From contig JASBVM010000001.1 of the NCBI GenBank assembly GCA_029961055.1, forward strand, positions 70,888 to 134,887: DNA of 64,000 nucleotides. Reading direction: 5' to 3'. The notes under the pieces were generated by a model. That model was given only the letters and a program-made list of their open reading frames with translations, was not told the origin of the DNA and did not search any database. A program made the position numbers and the translations under genes. Of this stretch, positions 8,722-18,239 are shown piece after piece. The stretch comes from Bacillota bacterium (GTDB taxonomy: Bacteria > Bacillota > Sulfobacillia > JAIMAT01). The first letter of the stretch is position 1; each line of letters starts with the position of its first letter.

Positions 8722-9659
8722 AGATCCGGATCGGGACGCGGGGTTCGCGCCTGGCGCTCTCCCAGGCCGCCTCCGTGCGGCAGGCGCTCCTGGCCCTGCT
8801 CCCGGAGGAGGACGAGGTCGAGCTGGTGCCCATCGTCACCAAGGGCGACCGGCGGCAGGACGTCTCCCTCGCCCGCCTGCGCGGGCGCGGCGTCTTCGTC
8901 AAGGAAGTGGAGCAGGCGCTCCTGGAGGGGCGCGTCCAGATGGCGGTCCACAGCGCCAAAGACCTCACCTCCCGGACCCCGGAGGGCCTCCGCCTGGGCG
9001 CCTTCCCGCCCCGCCAGGATCCGCGCGACGCGCTGCTGAGGCCGCGGGGGCGGCCCCCGGCCCGCCTGGAGGAGCTCCCCCGCGGGGCCCGCGTGGCCAC
9101 GGGGAGCATCCGGCGCCAGGCGCAGCTCCGCTTCCTGCGGCCCGACCTGGAGCTGGTCGACCTGCGCGGCAACGTGGAGACACGGCTGAAGCGCCTGGAC
9201 GCGGGGGAGTTCGACGCCCTCGTCCTGGCGGTGGCCGGGCTGGCGCGGCTGGGCGTGGCCGACCGGGCCTGGACGGTGCTGGAGCCGGATGTGCTGTTGC
9301 CCGCGGTGGGTCAGGGGGCGCTGGCGGTGGAGATCCGGGACGAACCGGGTCCCGTCGCCGAGTGGGCGGGTCGCCTGGACGACCCGGAGACCGCCGTCTG
9401 CGTCGGCGTCGAACGCGAGTTCCTGGCTACTTTCGGCGGCGGCTGCGAGGTGCCGCTGGCGGCGCTCGCGCGGCTCTCCCCGGGGGGCAGCCATGTCTCC
9501 CTGGTCGCCCGGGCGCTCGACCCGGCGGGAGGAAGCCAGCTGGAGGAGCGGGCGACCGCGCCCCGCGAGGAGTGGCGGGGGCTGGGGCGGCAGGTGGCCG
9601 AGCGCCTGATCGGGCGGGGCGCGCTGGAGCTGGTGGGGCGCCGTGACCGGCGAGCCTGA
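8718..9659 (+). CDS. hemC: Porphobilinogen deaminase / hydroxymethylbilane synthase (HemC)
   Basis: Polymerises four porphobilinogens to hydroxymethylbilane. The 313-residue protein has IRIGTRGSRLALSQA at the N-terminus, the catalytic Asp region AVHSAKDL, RRQAQL, DLRGNVETRL and LLPAVGQGALAVE. The Cys that carries the dipyrromethane cofactor is in FGGGCEVPLAAL. ATG overlaps the hemA stop (ATGA) and its own end overlaps hemD by 17 nt, so the hem genes are translated as one unit. Confidence 0.96.
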   Translation: MKIRIGTRGSRLALSQAASVRQALLALLPEEDEVELVPIVTKGDRRQDVSLARLRGRGVFVKEVEQALLEGRVQMAVHSAKDLTSRTPEGLRLGAFPPRQDPRDALLRPRGRPPARLEELPRGARVATGSIRRQAQLRFLRPDLELVDLRGNVETRLKRLDAGEFDALVLAVAGLARLGVADRAWTVLEPDVLLPAVGQGALAVEIRDEPGPVAEWAGRLDDPETAVCVGVEREFLATFGGGCEVPLAALARLSPGGSHVSLVARALDPAGGSQLEERATAPREEWRGLGRQVAERLIGRGALELVGRRDRRA

Positions 9660-10449
9660 GGGGAGCGGGGCGCGGGCGGCGGCGCCTGCGCGCCGGGTGG
9701 CGCTGGTGGCGCTGGAGGACGACCGCCGGCTCGCCCGGCTCGTGGAGGCGCGCGGCGGCGAGGCGGTGGTGCTCCCCCTCCTGCGCGTCGAGCTGGCGCC
9801 GGCCGGGTCGGCGGAGGCGATGGAGGCGGCGCTGGAACGGCTCCGTCCCGGCGACTGGGTCGCCCTGACCAGCGCCCGCACCCTCCGCGCGCTGGCCGAG
9901 CTGGGCGGCCGCCTGGGGTGGAAGGGTCTGGACGAAGCCTTCCGCGGGCGCGCCCTCCGCGTGGCCGCGGTCGGTGGGGCGACGGCGCGGGCGGCGGAGG
10001 AGGCGGGTCTCCCGGTGGAGCTGCGGGGGGGCGGCGGCGACCTGGAGCTGGCGGAGAGGCTGGCGGCCGCGGGTGCCCGGCGGGTCCTGCTTCCCCGCTC
10101 CGGGGCGGCGGGCGAGGGCTTCCCCCAGAGGCTCCGCGAGCTGGGCGTCGAGCCCCTGGCGGTGACGGTCTACGAGAACGTCCTGGCGGGGGAGAGGCTG
10201 CCCGAGGCGGCGACGCTTCTGCGGGAGCGGCGGCCGGAGGCGGCCCTTCTGACCAGCGGCTCCACCGCGCTGGCGCTGGCCGAGGCGCTGCGGGCGGCCC
10301 GCCTGGCGCCGCCGCCGGTCGGGGTGATCGGCGCGTCGACGCGGCGCGCGGCCGAGGAGGCGGGGCTGCCGGTCGCCTTCATGGCCGCGCGCCCGTCGCT
10401 GGAGGAGCTGGTGGAGGCACTGGACCGCTTCCTGGCGGGGCGCGAGTGA
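9643..10449 (+). CDS. hemD: Uroporphyrinogen-III synthase (HemD)
   Basis: Closes and inverts ring D of hydroxymethylbilane to give uroporphyrinogen III. Sequence conservation in this family is low. The assignment rests on length (268 residues), the two-lobed pattern with [50 protein letters not shown] and [15 protein letters not shown], and position between hemC and hemB. GTG start inside the end of hemC. The first 17 residues before RRVALVALE are likely a flexible extension. Confidence 0.92.
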   Translation: MTGEPEGSGARAAAPARRVALVALEDDRRLARLVEARGGEAVVLPLLRVELAPAGSAEAMEAALERLRPGDWVALTSARTLRALAELGGRLGWKGLDEAFRGRALRVAAVGGATARAAEEAGLPVELRGGGGDLELAERLAAAGARRVLLPRSGAAGEGFPQRLRELGVEPLAVTVYENVLAGERLPEAATLLRERRPEAALLTSGSTALALAEALRAARLAPPPVGVIGASTRRAAEEAGLPVAFMAARPSLEELVEALDRFLAGRE

Positions 10450-10462
10450 AGGAGGAGGGACG

Positions 10463-11464
10463 ATGGCGACGAGTCGACAGGCCCAGGTGGCCGCCTTTCC
10501 CGCGGTGCGCATGCGCAGGTTGCGCGAGAACCCGGTGATCCGGGAGATGGTGCGCGAGACGCGCCTCTCGCCGCGGGAGTTGATCCAGCCCTTCTTCGTC
10601 CGGGAGGGGAAGGGCGAGCGGGAACCGGTCCCGGCCATGCCGGGGGTGGAGCGGCTGAGCATCGACCAGCTGCTGGTGGAGGCGCGGCGGAGCTACGAGG
10701 CGGGCGTGCCGGCCGTCCTCCTCTTCGGCATCCCCGGGGTCAAGGACGAGACGGGCTCGGGGGCCTACGCCCGGGAGGGGATCGTGCAGCGCGCCGTGCG
10801 CGAGCTGAAGTCGGCGCTGCCCGAGCTGGTGGTGATCACCGACGTCTGCCTCTGCGAGTACACCTCGCACGGGCACTGCGGGCTGATCATCAACGGGCGC
10901 GTGGCCAACGACCCGACGCTGGAGCTGCTGGCCGAGACCGCCGTCTCCCACGCCGAGGCCGGCGCCGACATCGTGGCGCCCTCGGACATGATGGACGGCC
11001 GCATCGCCGCCATCCGGCACGCGCTGGACGAGGCCGGGTACACGGAGACGCTGGTCCTCTCCTACGCGGCCAAGTTCGCCAGCACCTTCTACGGGCCGTT
11101 CCGCGAGGCCGCCGGCTCGGCGCCCGCCTTCGGCGACCGGCGGAGCTACCAGATGGACCCGGCCGACGGCGACCAGGCGCTCCGCGAGGTGGCGCTGGAC
11201 GTGGAGGAGGGCGCGGACATGATCATGGTCAAGCCGGCGCTCCCCTACCTGGACGTGATCCGCCGCGTGCGGGAGCGCTTCCTCCTGCCGCTGGTCGCCT
11301 ACCAGGTCTCCGGCGAGTACGCCATGATCCGCTTCGCGGCGCAGGCGGGCGCGCTGGACGAGGAGGCGGCCGTCCTGGAGTCGCTCACCGCCATCCGGCG
11401 CGCCGGGGCGCAGATGATCATCACCTACTTCGCCACCGACGTGGCCAGGCGCCTGGGCGCCTGA
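10463..11464 (+). CDS. hemB: Delta-aminolevulinic acid dehydratase / porphobilinogen synthase (HemB)
   Basis: Condenses two 5-aminolevulinates to porphobilinogen. The 333-residue enzyme shows the Zn-binding cysteine cluster in [14 protein letters not shown], so it is a zinc- rather than Mg-type HemB. Both active-site lysines are visible, in [14 protein letters not shown] and [15 protein letters not shown] with [12 protein letters not shown] 5-6 nt upstream. It is the last gene of the hemACDB operon and is followed within 40 nt by a strong terminator. hemL is not in the window. Confidence 0.97.
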   Translation: MATSRQAQVAAFPAVRMRRLRENPVIREMVRETRLSPRELIQPFFVREGKGEREPVPAMPGVERLSIDQLLVEARRSYEAGVPAVLLFGIPGVKDETGSGAYAREGIVQRAVRELKSALPELVVITDVCLCEYTSHGHCGLIINGRVANDPTLELLAETAVSHAEAGADIVAPSDMMDGRIAAIRHALDEAGYTETLVLSYAAKFASTFYGPFREAAGSAPAFGDRRSYQMDPADGDQALREVALDVEEGADMIMVKPALPYLDVIRRVRERFLLPLVAYQVSGEYAMIRFAAQAGALDEEAAVLESLTAIRRAGAQMIITYFATDVARRLGA

Positions 11465-11501
11465 CCGCCTCCGGCGCCTGTCGCGCGCGTCAACCCGCGA
11501 G

Positions 11502-11533
11502 GCCGCCGCATCCCGCCGGATGCGGCGGCTTTC
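11502..11533 (+). terminator. Rho-independent terminator of hemACDB
   Basis: A perfect 12-bp stem, GCCGCCGCATCC paired with GGATGCGGCGGC around a CGCC loop, is followed by TTTTCC. It begins 37 nt after the hemB stop and separates the hem operon from the B12-mutase genes. The U tract is short, as expected at this base composition. Confidence 0.85.
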
Positions 11534-11628
11534 CTGCCAAGGAGCAGGAGTGACGCCGCGTCGACCCGTACAATGGAGGTGACGCATCCGTAAAATCCGC
11601 ATTCGCGCGAAGGAAGGGAGGAGCGCCG

Positions 11629-13293
11629 ATGGCCATCCGGCAGCAGGCGCCCGGGCAGGGGCCGCAGGCGGAGAGCCGGCCGGAAGCGGAGGGCGGGCTG
11701 CGGAAGCCGCGCTTCCTGACCCGTTCCGAGATGGAGGTGCCGGCCTTCGTCCGGCCGGAGCAGCTGGCGGAGGAGGGCTTCGACTACGAGCGGGACCTGG
11801 GCGACCCGGGCGAGTACCCCTTCACCCGGGGGATCCACCCCACCATGTACCGCGGCCGCCTCTGGACCATGCGCGAGTTCGCCGGCTTCGGCGACGCGGC
11901 GGCCACCAACCGGCGCTTCCACTACCTGCTGGAGCAGGGACAGACCGGTCTGAGCGTCGCCTTCGACTTCCCCACGCTCCTGGGCTACGACTCGGACGCT
12001 CCCGTGGCCGAGGGCGAGGTGGGCCGCATGGGCGTGGCCGTGGACACGCTGGCCGACATGGAGCGCCTCTTCGAGGGCATCCCGCTCGACCGGGTCTCCA
12101 CCTCCATGACCATCAACGGCCCGGCCATGATCCTCTTCGCCATGTACCTGGCGCTGGCCAGGAAGCGGGGGATCCCCTTCGACCGGCTGAACGGGACGAT
12201 CCAGAACGACATCCTCAAGGAGTACACCGCGCAGAAGACCTATATCTTCCCGATCCGGCCGTCGCTGAAGATCATCACCGACATCATGGCCTACGCCTCG
12301 GAAGAGGTGCCGCGGTGGAACACCATTTCCATCTCCGGCTACCACATCCGCGAGGCGGGGGCCACCGCCGTACAGGAGCTGGCCTTCACCCTGGCCGACG
12401 GCTTCACCTACGTGGAGGAAGGGATCAAGGCCGGCCTGGACGTCGACCGCTTCGCGCCACGCCTCTCCTTCTTCTGGGACATCCACCTCAACTTCTTCGA
12501 GGAGATCGCCAAGATCCGCGCCGCCCGCCGCATCTGGGCGCGGGAGATGCGCGAGCGCTTCGGCGCCAGGAACCCGCGCTCCTGGACGATGCGCTTCCAC
12601 AGCCAGACGGCGGGCGTCTCGCTCACCGCCCAGCAGCCCGAGGTGAACATCGTCCGCACCGCCTTCGAGGCGCTGGCGGCCGTGCTGGCGGGTACGCAGT
12701 CGCTCCACACCAACTCCTTCGACGAGGCGCTGGCGCTGCCCACGGAGGAGGCGGTCCGGCTGGCGCTGCGGACGCAGCAGGTGATCGCCGAGGAGATCGG
12801 CGTGGCCGATACCGTCGACCCGCTGGCCGGCTCCTACTACGTGGAGTGGCTGACCCGCCGGATGGAGCGGGCCGCCTACGACTACTTCCGCCGGATCGAG
12901 GAGGCGGGCGGCGTCGTGGCCGGGATCGAGAACGGGTTCTTCCAGCGGGAGATCGCCGACGCCGCCTACCGCCAGCAGCTCCGCCTCCAGTCCGGCGAAG
13001 AGGTGCTGATCGGCGTCAACAAGTACGTGCTGGACGAGGAGCAGCCCCCGCGCATCCTGCGCATCGACCCGGCCGTGGAGCGGGAGCAGGTGGAACGCCT
13101 CCGCCGCATCCGCTCCGAACGGGACCCGCAGGCGGTGGCCCAGGCGCTGGAGCGCCTGGAGCGGACCGCCCGCGAGGGAGGGAACCTGATGCCGGCGCTG
13201 GTGGACGCCGCCTCGGTCTACGCCAGCGAGGGCGAGATGGCCGACGCGCTGCGCTCGGTCTACGGCGTCTACCACGAGGAGCCGCTCTTCTGA
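11629..13293 (+). CDS. Adenosylcobalamin-dependent acyl-CoA mutase, large catalytic subunit (methylmalonyl-CoA mutase family)
   Basis: The 554-residue catalytic (TIM-barrel) subunit of a split methylmalonyl-CoA mutase-type enzyme, which interconverts branched and linear acyl-CoAs. Family marks are [74 protein letters not shown] and [19 protein letters not shown]. It lacks the B12-binding domain, which is supplied by the next gene. Where canonical methylmalonyl-CoA mutases have an arginine in the PSMR/PSLR segment, I read PSLKII, so the substrate could be isobutyryl- or another acyl-CoA. ATG with SD GGAAGGGAGGAG. A/T-rich boxes TACAAT (11569) and TAAAAT (11591) are possible promoter parts without clear -35 partners. 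Confidence 0.9.
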   Translation: MAIRQQAPGQGPQAESRPEAEGGLRKPRFLTRSEMEVPAFVRPEQLAEEGFDYERDLGDPGEYPFTRGIHPTMYRGRLWTMREFAGFGDAAATNRRFHYLLEQGQTGLSVAFDFPTLLGYDSDAPVAEGEVGRMGVAVDTLADMERLFEGIPLDRVSTSMTINGPAMILFAMYLALARKRGIPFDRLNGTIQNDILKEYTAQKTYIFPIRPSLKIITDIMAYASEEVPRWNTISISGYHIREAGATAVQELAFTLADGFTYVEEGIKAGLDVDRFAPRLSFFWDIHLNFFEEIAKIRAARRIWAREMRERFGARNPRSWTMRFHSQTAGVSLTAQQPEVNIVRTAFEALAAVLAGTQSLHTNSFDEALALPTEEAVRLALRTQQVIAEEIGVADTVDPLAGSYYVEWLTRRMERAAYDYFRRIEEAGGVVAGIENGFFQREIADAAYRQQLRLQSGEEVLIGVNKYVLDEEQPPRILRIDPAVEREQVERLRRIRSERDPQAVAQALERLERTAREGGNLMPALVDAASVYASEGEMADALRSVYGVYHEEPLF

Positions 13294-13362
13294 ACGTCCC
13301 GGAACGAATCTCGCCGGCCGGGGGGCGCTTCCTCCGGCCCGGCAGGGAGGCGCACCTGCGCG

Positions 13363-13776
13363 ATGAGCCGACCGCTTCGAGTCCTGGTGGCCAAGCCCGG
13401 GCTGGATCGCCACGACCGGGGGGCCAAGGTGATCGCACGCGCGCTCCGCGACGCGGGCATGGAGGTGATCTACACCGGCATCCACCAGACCCCGGCCGAG
13501 ATCGTCGCCGCCGCCGTCCAGGAAGACGTCGACGTGGTCGGCCTCAGCATCCTCTCCGGCGCCCACATGACGCTGGTACCGCGGGTCCTCCAGGGGCTGC
13601 GCGAGGCGGGGGCCGGCGACATCCCGGTGGTGGTGGGCGGCATCATCCCTCCCGAGGATGCGGAGGAGCTGAAGCGGGCGGGGGTGCTGGAGGTCTTCGG
13701 CCCCGGGAGCTCGACGGAGGCCATCGTCGACTTCATCCGCCGCGAGGTGGGCGGCCGGGTGAACGCCCTTGGCTGA
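13363..13776 (+). CDS. B12-binding subunit of acyl-CoA mutase
   Basis: A 137-residue cobalamin-binding domain protein. [18 protein letters not shown] holds the DxHxxG motif whose His ligates cobalt in the base-off/His-on mode. SILSG and VVVGGIIP complete the Rossmann-like B12 site. Such stand-alone small subunits pair with 550-residue catalytic subunits like the one encoded 70 nt upstream. ATG preceded by GGCAGGGAGG. The next gene, the GTPase that protects the mutase, starts inside its last codons. Confidence 0.95.
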   Translation: MSRPLRVLVAKPGLDRHDRGAKVIARALRDAGMEVIYTGIHQTPAEIVAAAVQEDVDVVGLSILSGAHMTLVPRVLQGLREAGAGDIPVVVGGIIPPEDAEELKRAGVLEVFGPGSSTEAIVDFIRREVGGRVNALG

Positions 13777-14794
13777 GCCGGGAGCGGTACCGAGGAGGGA
13801 GACGGCCGAGGGCTGGGCGGAGCGCCTCCTGGCCGGCGAGAAGCGGGCGCTGGCGCGGCTGATCACGCGCATCGAGGCGCGCGACCCGGCGGCGGGCGAG
13901 GTGCTCCGCCTTCTTCACCGCCGTGCCGGCCGGGCGCACGTCGTCGGGGTGACCGGGGCCCCGGGCGCCGGAAAGAGCACGCTGATCACCGCCCTGGCCC
14001 GGGAGCTCCGGCGGCGGGAGCGGAGCGTCGCCGTCCTGGCGGTCGACCCCTCCAGTCCCCTGACCGGCGGCGCGCTCCTCGGCGACCGGATCCGTCTGGG
14101 GAATCTCTCCACCGACCCCGGCCTCTTCTTCCGGAGCTTCGCCAGCCGGGGTCACCTGGGCGGCCTCAGCCGGGCCGTCGGTGACGCGGTCCGCGCGGTG
14201 GACGCCGCCGGCTACGAGGTGGTGCTGGTGGAGACGGTGGGTGCCGGCCAGTCGGAGGTGGAGGTGGCGGAGCTGGCGCACACCACGCTGGTGGTCCTCA
14301 CCCCCAACCTCGGCGACGACGTCCAGGCGGCCAAGGCCGGCCTCCTCGAGGTGGCCGACCTCTTCGCCGTCAACAAGGCCGACCTGCCCGGCGCCTCGGA
14401 GACGGCGGGCGAGATCCGCTTCATGCTGGGGCTCGGCCCGGCGCGGGCGTGGACGCCCCCGGTGGTGGAGTGCTCGGCCCGGACGGGGCAGGGCGTGGCG
14501 GAGCTGGTGGAGGCGCTGGTCCGGCACCGCGACTTCCTCGTGGGGAGCGGGCGCTGGGACGAGAAGCGGCGGCAGGCGGCGGAGCACCAGCTGCGAGACC
14601 TCCTGGGCGAGGAGCTCCTGCGCGCGGCGCTGGAGCGGCTGGAGGCCGCCGGGTGGGGTCGCTGGGTCGAGGCGGTGGCGCGCCGCGAGCAGGACCCGTA
14701 TACGCTGAGCGAAGAGCTGGCTCGCCGCCTTCTCGCGGCAGGGGCGGGCGGGTCCGGGGAGGAGGGGCAGCCCCGTGGAGTTCCAGCTGAGTGA
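13769..14794 (+). CDS. meaB: MeaB/ArgK-family GTPase, B12-mutase chaperone
   Basis: A 341-residue G3E-type P-loop GTPase that gates cobalamin loading and guards methylmalonyl-CoA-type mutases from inactivation. Walker A is [10 protein letters not shown], the switch/Mg region [20 protein letters not shown] is characteristic of the family, followed by [19 protein letters not shown] and base-recognition motif NKADLPG. TTG start overlapping the B12-subunit gene by 8 nt; its 3' end overlaps the acyl-CoA dehydrogenase by 20 nt. The tight coupling supports a joint role with the mutase. Confidence 0.93.
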   Translation: MAEPGAVPRRETAEGWAERLLAGEKRALARLITRIEARDPAAGEVLRLLHRRAGRAHVVGVTGAPGAGKSTLITALARELRRRERSVAVLAVDPSSPLTGGALLGDRIRLGNLSTDPGLFFRSFASRGHLGGLSRAVGDAVRAVDAAGYEVVLVETVGAGQSEVEVAELAHTTLVVLTPNLGDDVQAAKAGLLEVADLFAVNKADLPGASETAGEIRFMLGLGPARAWTPPVVECSARTGQGVAELVEALVRHRDFLVGSGRWDEKRRQAAEHQLRDLLGEELLRAALERLEAAGWGRWVEAVARREQDPYTLSEELARRLLAAGAGGSGEEGQPRGVPAE

Positions 14795-15983
14795 GACCGA
14801 GCGGGCGCTCCAGGAGGCGGCGCGGGAGCTGGCCGAGCGCGAGCTGAGGCCGCGGGCGGCCGTCCTGGACGAGGAGGAGCGCTTCCCCTGGGAGAGCGTG
14901 GCGGCGCTGGGCGAGGCGGGCTTCCTGGGGATGATGGTGCCGCCCGGGTACGGCGGCGCCGGCGCGTCGGCGCTGGAGCACGCGCTGGTGGTGGAGGAGG
15001 TGGCCAAGGCCGACGCCGCGGCCGCGGTCCTCCTGGAGGTGCACAACGCGCTGGCCTGCGGCATCCTCCAGCGCTTCGGCGACGAGGAGCTGAAGCGGCA
15101 GTGGCTGCCGCGCATGGTGGGGCGCGGGCTCCTGGGGGCCTACGCGCTGACCGAGCCACAGGCCGGCTCCGACCCCTCGGCCATGCGGACCCGCGCGCTC
15201 CGCCGCGGCGACCGCTACCGGCTCGAGGGCATGAAGACCTTCATCACCGGCGCCGGCTACGCCGACCTCTACGTCGTCTTCGCCGTCACCGACCCGGCGG
15301 CGGGGAAGCGCGGGATCAGCGCCTTCCTGGTGCCCAAGGAGAGCGAGGGGCTCCGCTTCGGGAAGCCGATGAGGAAGATGGGCGTCCGCGCTGCGCTGAC
15401 CGCGGAGCTCTACCTGGACGGGGTGGAGGTCCCTGCTGCCTGGCGGATCGGGCCCGAGGGCCAGGGATACAAGATGGCCCTGGCCTGCCTGGACGCCGGC
15501 CGCGTCGGCATCGGCGCCCAGGCGCTGGGCATCGCCGAGGCGGCGCTGGAGGCGGCGCGGGCGTACGCGCTCCAGCGCGAGCAGTTCGGCCAGCCCATCG
15601 CCGCCTTCCAGGGGACGCAGTGGAAGCTGGCCGAACTGGCCACGGCGGTGGAGGCCGCCAGGCTGCTGGTCTACCGGGCGGCCTGGCTTCTGGACCAACC
15701 CGGCCGCCACTCGGGCGCCGTCGCCCAGGCCAAGCTCTTCGCCTCGCGGGTGGCGGTCCAGGCCGCGCTGGAGGCGATCCAGATCCACGGCGGCTACGGG
15801 TACGTCCGCGAGACCGGGGTGGAGCGCCTGCTGCGCGACGCCAAGATCACGGAGATCTACGAGGGGACCTCCGAGATCCAGCGGCTGGTGATCGCCCGGG
15901 AGCTCCTGGCCGCCGGAACCCGCGCCGAGGTGGCCGCCGGCGGCTCAACCCAGTCCGAAGGACCGCACCAGCGTGAACCCTAG
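14775..15983 (+). CDS. Acyl-CoA dehydrogenase
   Basis: A 402-residue FAD flavoenzyme that introduces the alpha-beta double bond into acyl-CoAs. Domain order is classic: N-terminal helical domain, beta-domain with YALTEPQAGSDPSAMRT and GMKTFITGAGYADLYVVFA, C-terminal helical domain with REQFGQPIAAFQ, QIHGGYGYVRE and the catalytic Glu in KITEIYEGTSEIQRLVIAREL. GTG start. Linkage to a B12 mutase suggests branched-chain or short-chain acyl-CoA catabolism feeding the mutase. The last 13 codons run antisense to the end of the convergent ZIP transporter gene. Confidence 0.94.
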   Translation: MEFQLSETERALQEAARELAERELRPRAAVLDEEERFPWESVAALGEAGFLGMMVPPGYGGAGASALEHALVVEEVAKADAAAAVLLEVHNALACGILQRFGDEELKRQWLPRMVGRGLLGAYALTEPQAGSDPSAMRTRALRRGDRYRLEGMKTFITGAGYADLYVVFAVTDPAAGKRGISAFLVPKESEGLRFGKPMRKMGVRAALTAELYLDGVEVPAAWRIGPEGQGYKMALACLDAGRVGIGAQALGIAEAALEAARAYALQREQFGQPIAAFQGTQWKLAELATAVEAARLLVYRAAWLLDQPGRHSGAVAQAKLFASRVAVQAALEAIQIHGGYGYVRETGVERLLRDAKITEIYEGTSEIQRLVIARELLAAGTRAEVAAGGSTQSEGPHQREP

Positions 15984-16787
15984 GTAGAAGAGGAGGGCGC
16001 CGCCCAGGCTTCCCGCCAGCGCCCGCTGTGTCCCGTGCTGGTGGGCGACGGGGATCATCTCGGTGGCGCCCAGGTAGAGGATGGCACCGGCGGCGAGGGC
16101 GATCACCGAGTCGACCAGCCGCGGCTGGAGGCTGCCCGCCAGCCAGACGGTGACGCCGCCCGCCAGGGTGGCCACGGCCAGCCCGAGGGTGCTCCAGATG
16201 GCCGCCCGGCGGCCGGCCTCGCCGGCGTCGGCCGCCTGCATCACCGATCCCAGGGCGAATCCCGCCGGCAGCTTGTGGGCGGAGAGGGCGACGAACATCA
16301 GCAGCCCCGTGGCCACGCCCCCCGCGAAGCTCGCCACCACCGCCACCCCGTCGAAGAAGGCGTGGACGGTCAGCCCCGCCGCCGCGGCGATGCCGCCGGC
16401 CCGGGAGATGGTGTGCTCCTCCTGCCGGGCGGGGGCGAGGAGCGTGTGCTCGTGCAGGAGCTCGTCCGGGGGATGATCGGCGCCCCGGCCGGGCGCCGCG
16501 CCCGTCGCGGGCAGCCCCGCGCCTTCGTGGGCGTGGACGTCGAAGAGGTGCTCGCTCACGTAGAGGACCAGGTAGCCGGCGAACGCCCAGGCCAGGTTCC
16601 CGCCGCGGGCGGCCTCCGGCAGCAGGTCGAGGAAGACGGCCGCCAGGAGGAAACCGGCGCTGACCGCGATGAGCAACCGGAGCCCTTCGCGCGAACGCTC
16701 CCCCATCCGGGCGGAGAGGTAACCGCCCAGCAGGTTCATCAGCCCCGAAAGGGCAGCCAGAAGCGTTCCCACCGCCTCTGCCGACAT
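15945..16787 (-). CDS. ZIP-family metal transporter
   Basis: A 280-residue polytopic protein of the ZIP (ZupT-like) family, importing Zn2+, Fe2+ or Mn2+. Eight hydrophobic segments can be followed, with a His-rich loop (DVHAHEG, DELLHEHTLL) between TM3 and TM4. The TM4/TM5 metal site is in LTVHAFFDGVAVVASF and ALSAHKLPAGFALGS. I chose the ATG behind GGGGGGACGAACGG; the frame is open further upstream, but that stretch is leader. It converges on the acyl-CoA dehydrogenase and overlaps it by 39 nt. A palindrome in its promoter (see separate entry) suggests metal-responsive repression. Confidence 0.88.
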   Translation of the reverse strand: MSAEAVGTLLAALSGLMNLLGGYLSARMGERSREGLRLLIAVSAGFLLAAVFLDLLPEAARGGNLAWAFAGYLVLYVSEHLFDVHAHEGAGLPATGAAPGRGADHPPDELLHEHTLLAPARQEEHTISRAGGIAAAAGLTVHAFFDGVAVVASFAGGVATGLLMFVALSAHKLPAGFALGSVMQAADAGEAGRRAAIWSTLGLAVATLAGGVTVWLAGSLQPRLVDSVIALAAGAILYLGATEMIPVAHQHGTQRALAGSLGGALLFYLGFTLVRSFGLG

Positions 16788-16901
16788 CCGTTCGTCCCCC
16801 CGTTTCCCGGCGCCCGGGTGCCGGGCGTGCCGCAGACGCGCCAGGAGCGCCGCGCGCGGCCAGCCCTCCTCCCGGCTTGGCCGGCCCTGCTGGCAGCAAG
16901 C

Positions 16902-16930
16902 ATGATACATAGTATCAAGAGGTGCGGCAA
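16902..16930 (-). promoter_or_regulatory. Promoter of the ZIP transporter with overlapping palindromic operator
   Basis: On the minus strand TTGCCG (complement of 16925-16930) and TATCAT (complement of 16902-16907) are spaced by 17 nt, a good sigma-70/A promoter. A perfect dyad, TGATAC-ATA-GTATCA at 16903-16917, overlaps the -10 box and spacer, where a repressor would block RNA polymerase. Dyads of this size are typical of Fur/Zur/MntR/DtxR-type metal regulators, but the sequence does not match a consensus I know well enough to name the regulator. Confidence 0.65.
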
Positions 16931-16977
16931 GCGGAGAAGACGGATCGAGGCCGGGCCGGGCGGCCGGTCGGGGCGGG

Positions 16978-18177
16978 CTACCGGCGCGACTCCAGCGGCA
17001 GCGCCGTCACCAGCGGCACCTCGGCGACCGGCTCCTGGCCGATGCGGATCACCGCCACGCCGACCCGCTCACCGGCCGCCAGCCGGCTCGGCCAGCTCGC
17101 CGGCAGCAGGCGCTGGACGCGGATCCGGCTCTGCTCGCCGGCGCGGACGGGCAGCACGAAGGGGCTCGGCCCCGCCGTGGTCAGCACCACGCTCCGGCCG
17201 TCGCCGGTGGGGAGGCGGACCGGCCCCTCCAGCCCGGGCACGGGCACGCGGCGGAAGTTCCGCCAGCCCCAGTCGAGGAGCTGGAGCGTATCCTCGTACT
17301 GGGCGTGGAGGTTGTCGCGCAGGACCACCACCGCCAGCTGCCACCCGTCCCGGGTGGCGGAGCCGACGAAGGTGTTGCCGGCCGCGCGCGTGTATCCCGT
17401 CTTGACGCCGTCCAGGGGTCTGCCCAGGAGGCGGTTGTGGTTGACCAGCCAGTGCCATGTGCCGTCGGGCCAGCGGACCCGCCAGACGGGCGTGGAGACG
17501 ATCTGGCGGATGGTGGGGTCCATCAGCGCCGCCCGGGTGATCCGGGCCATGTCCACGGCCGTGGTCACGTGGTGCTCGTCGGGCAGGCCGCTGGCGTTGG
17601 TGAAGTGGGTGTGGACCGCGCCCAGCCGGCGCGCCTCGGCGTTCATCAGCGCGGCGAAGTTGGCCTCGCTGCCGGCCACCGCCTCGGCCAGCGCCCGGGC
17701 GGCGTCGTTGCCCGACTCCAGGAGGAGGCCGTAGAGCAGGTCCCGGACCGGGAGGCGCATGCCCGCCCGCAGGTACATGCTGGAGCCCTCGGCGGCGGCG
17801 GCGCGGGGCGTGACCGTCACCGGCAGGTCCAGGTCGAGCTTCCGCACGGCCACGAGAGCGGTCAGAATCTTGGTGATGCTGGCCGGGTACCCGGCCGTCT
17901 GGCCCGCCTTGGCGTAGAGGAGCCGGCCGCTGGCCACGTCGATCAGGGCGGCGGCGCCCGCCTGGAGCCGGGGTGGGGCGGCGGGCCCCGGACCGGGTGC
18001 CGGCGAGGGCCGTTCGACGCGCGGCTCGGGGGCGGGCCGGGCCGGGGGCTGGGCGTGCGTCCGCCCGGAGGCGCCGGCGGCTCCGGCCGTGACCACCAGC
18101 AGGGCCAGCGCCAGGGTCAGACAGGCTCGTTGTCGGATGGAGCGCCCTCGCAGGGCGACGTGACAGGGACGGATCAC
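16978..18177 (-). CDS. D-alanyl-D-alanine carboxypeptidase (PBP5/DacF type, peptidase S11)
   Basis: Low-molecular-mass penicillin-binding protein that trims the terminal D-Ala from peptidoglycan pentapeptides outside the membrane. After a signal peptide (CLTLALALLVVTAGAAGASG) and a Pro-rich linker of about 40 residues come the three serine-peptidase motifs: SITK (S-x-x-K), SGND and KTGYT. A C-terminal beta-rich domain follows, as in PBP5. The GTG start gives 399 residues but has no strong SD, so the exact start is uncertain. It is transcribed away from a nudix gene and toward the ZIP gene, 190 nt further on. Confidence 0.9.
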   Translation of the reverse strand: MIRPCHVALRGRSIRQRACLTLALALLVVTAGAAGASGRTHAQPPARPAPEPRVERPSPAPGPGPAAPPRLQAGAAALIDVASGRLLYAKAGQTAGYPASITKILTALVAVRKLDLDLPVTVTPRAAAAEGSSMYLRAGMRLPVRDLLYGLLLESGNDAARALAEAVAGSEANFAALMNAEARRLGAVHTHFTNASGLPDEHHVTTAVDMARITRAALMDPTIRQIVSTPVWRVRWPDGTWHWLVNHNRLLGRPLDGVKTGYTRAAGNTFVGSATRDGWQLAVVVLRDNLHAQYEDTLQLLDWGWRNFRRVPVPGLEGPVRLPTGDGRSVVLTTAGPSPFVLPVRAGEQSRIRVQRLLPASWPSRLAAGERVGVAVIRIGQEPVAEVPLVTALPLESRR

Positions 18178-18239
18178 GCGCAGTAGGCTGGCTGGCGAGG
18201 CAGGCGGATATACCCGCCTGGAACGGGGGGCGTGAGAGG

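Noticed and set aside
11530-11628. Cobalamin riboswitch before the B12 mutase
   Set aside because: Only about 100 nt are available after the hemB terminator and no B12-box-like sequence is seen.
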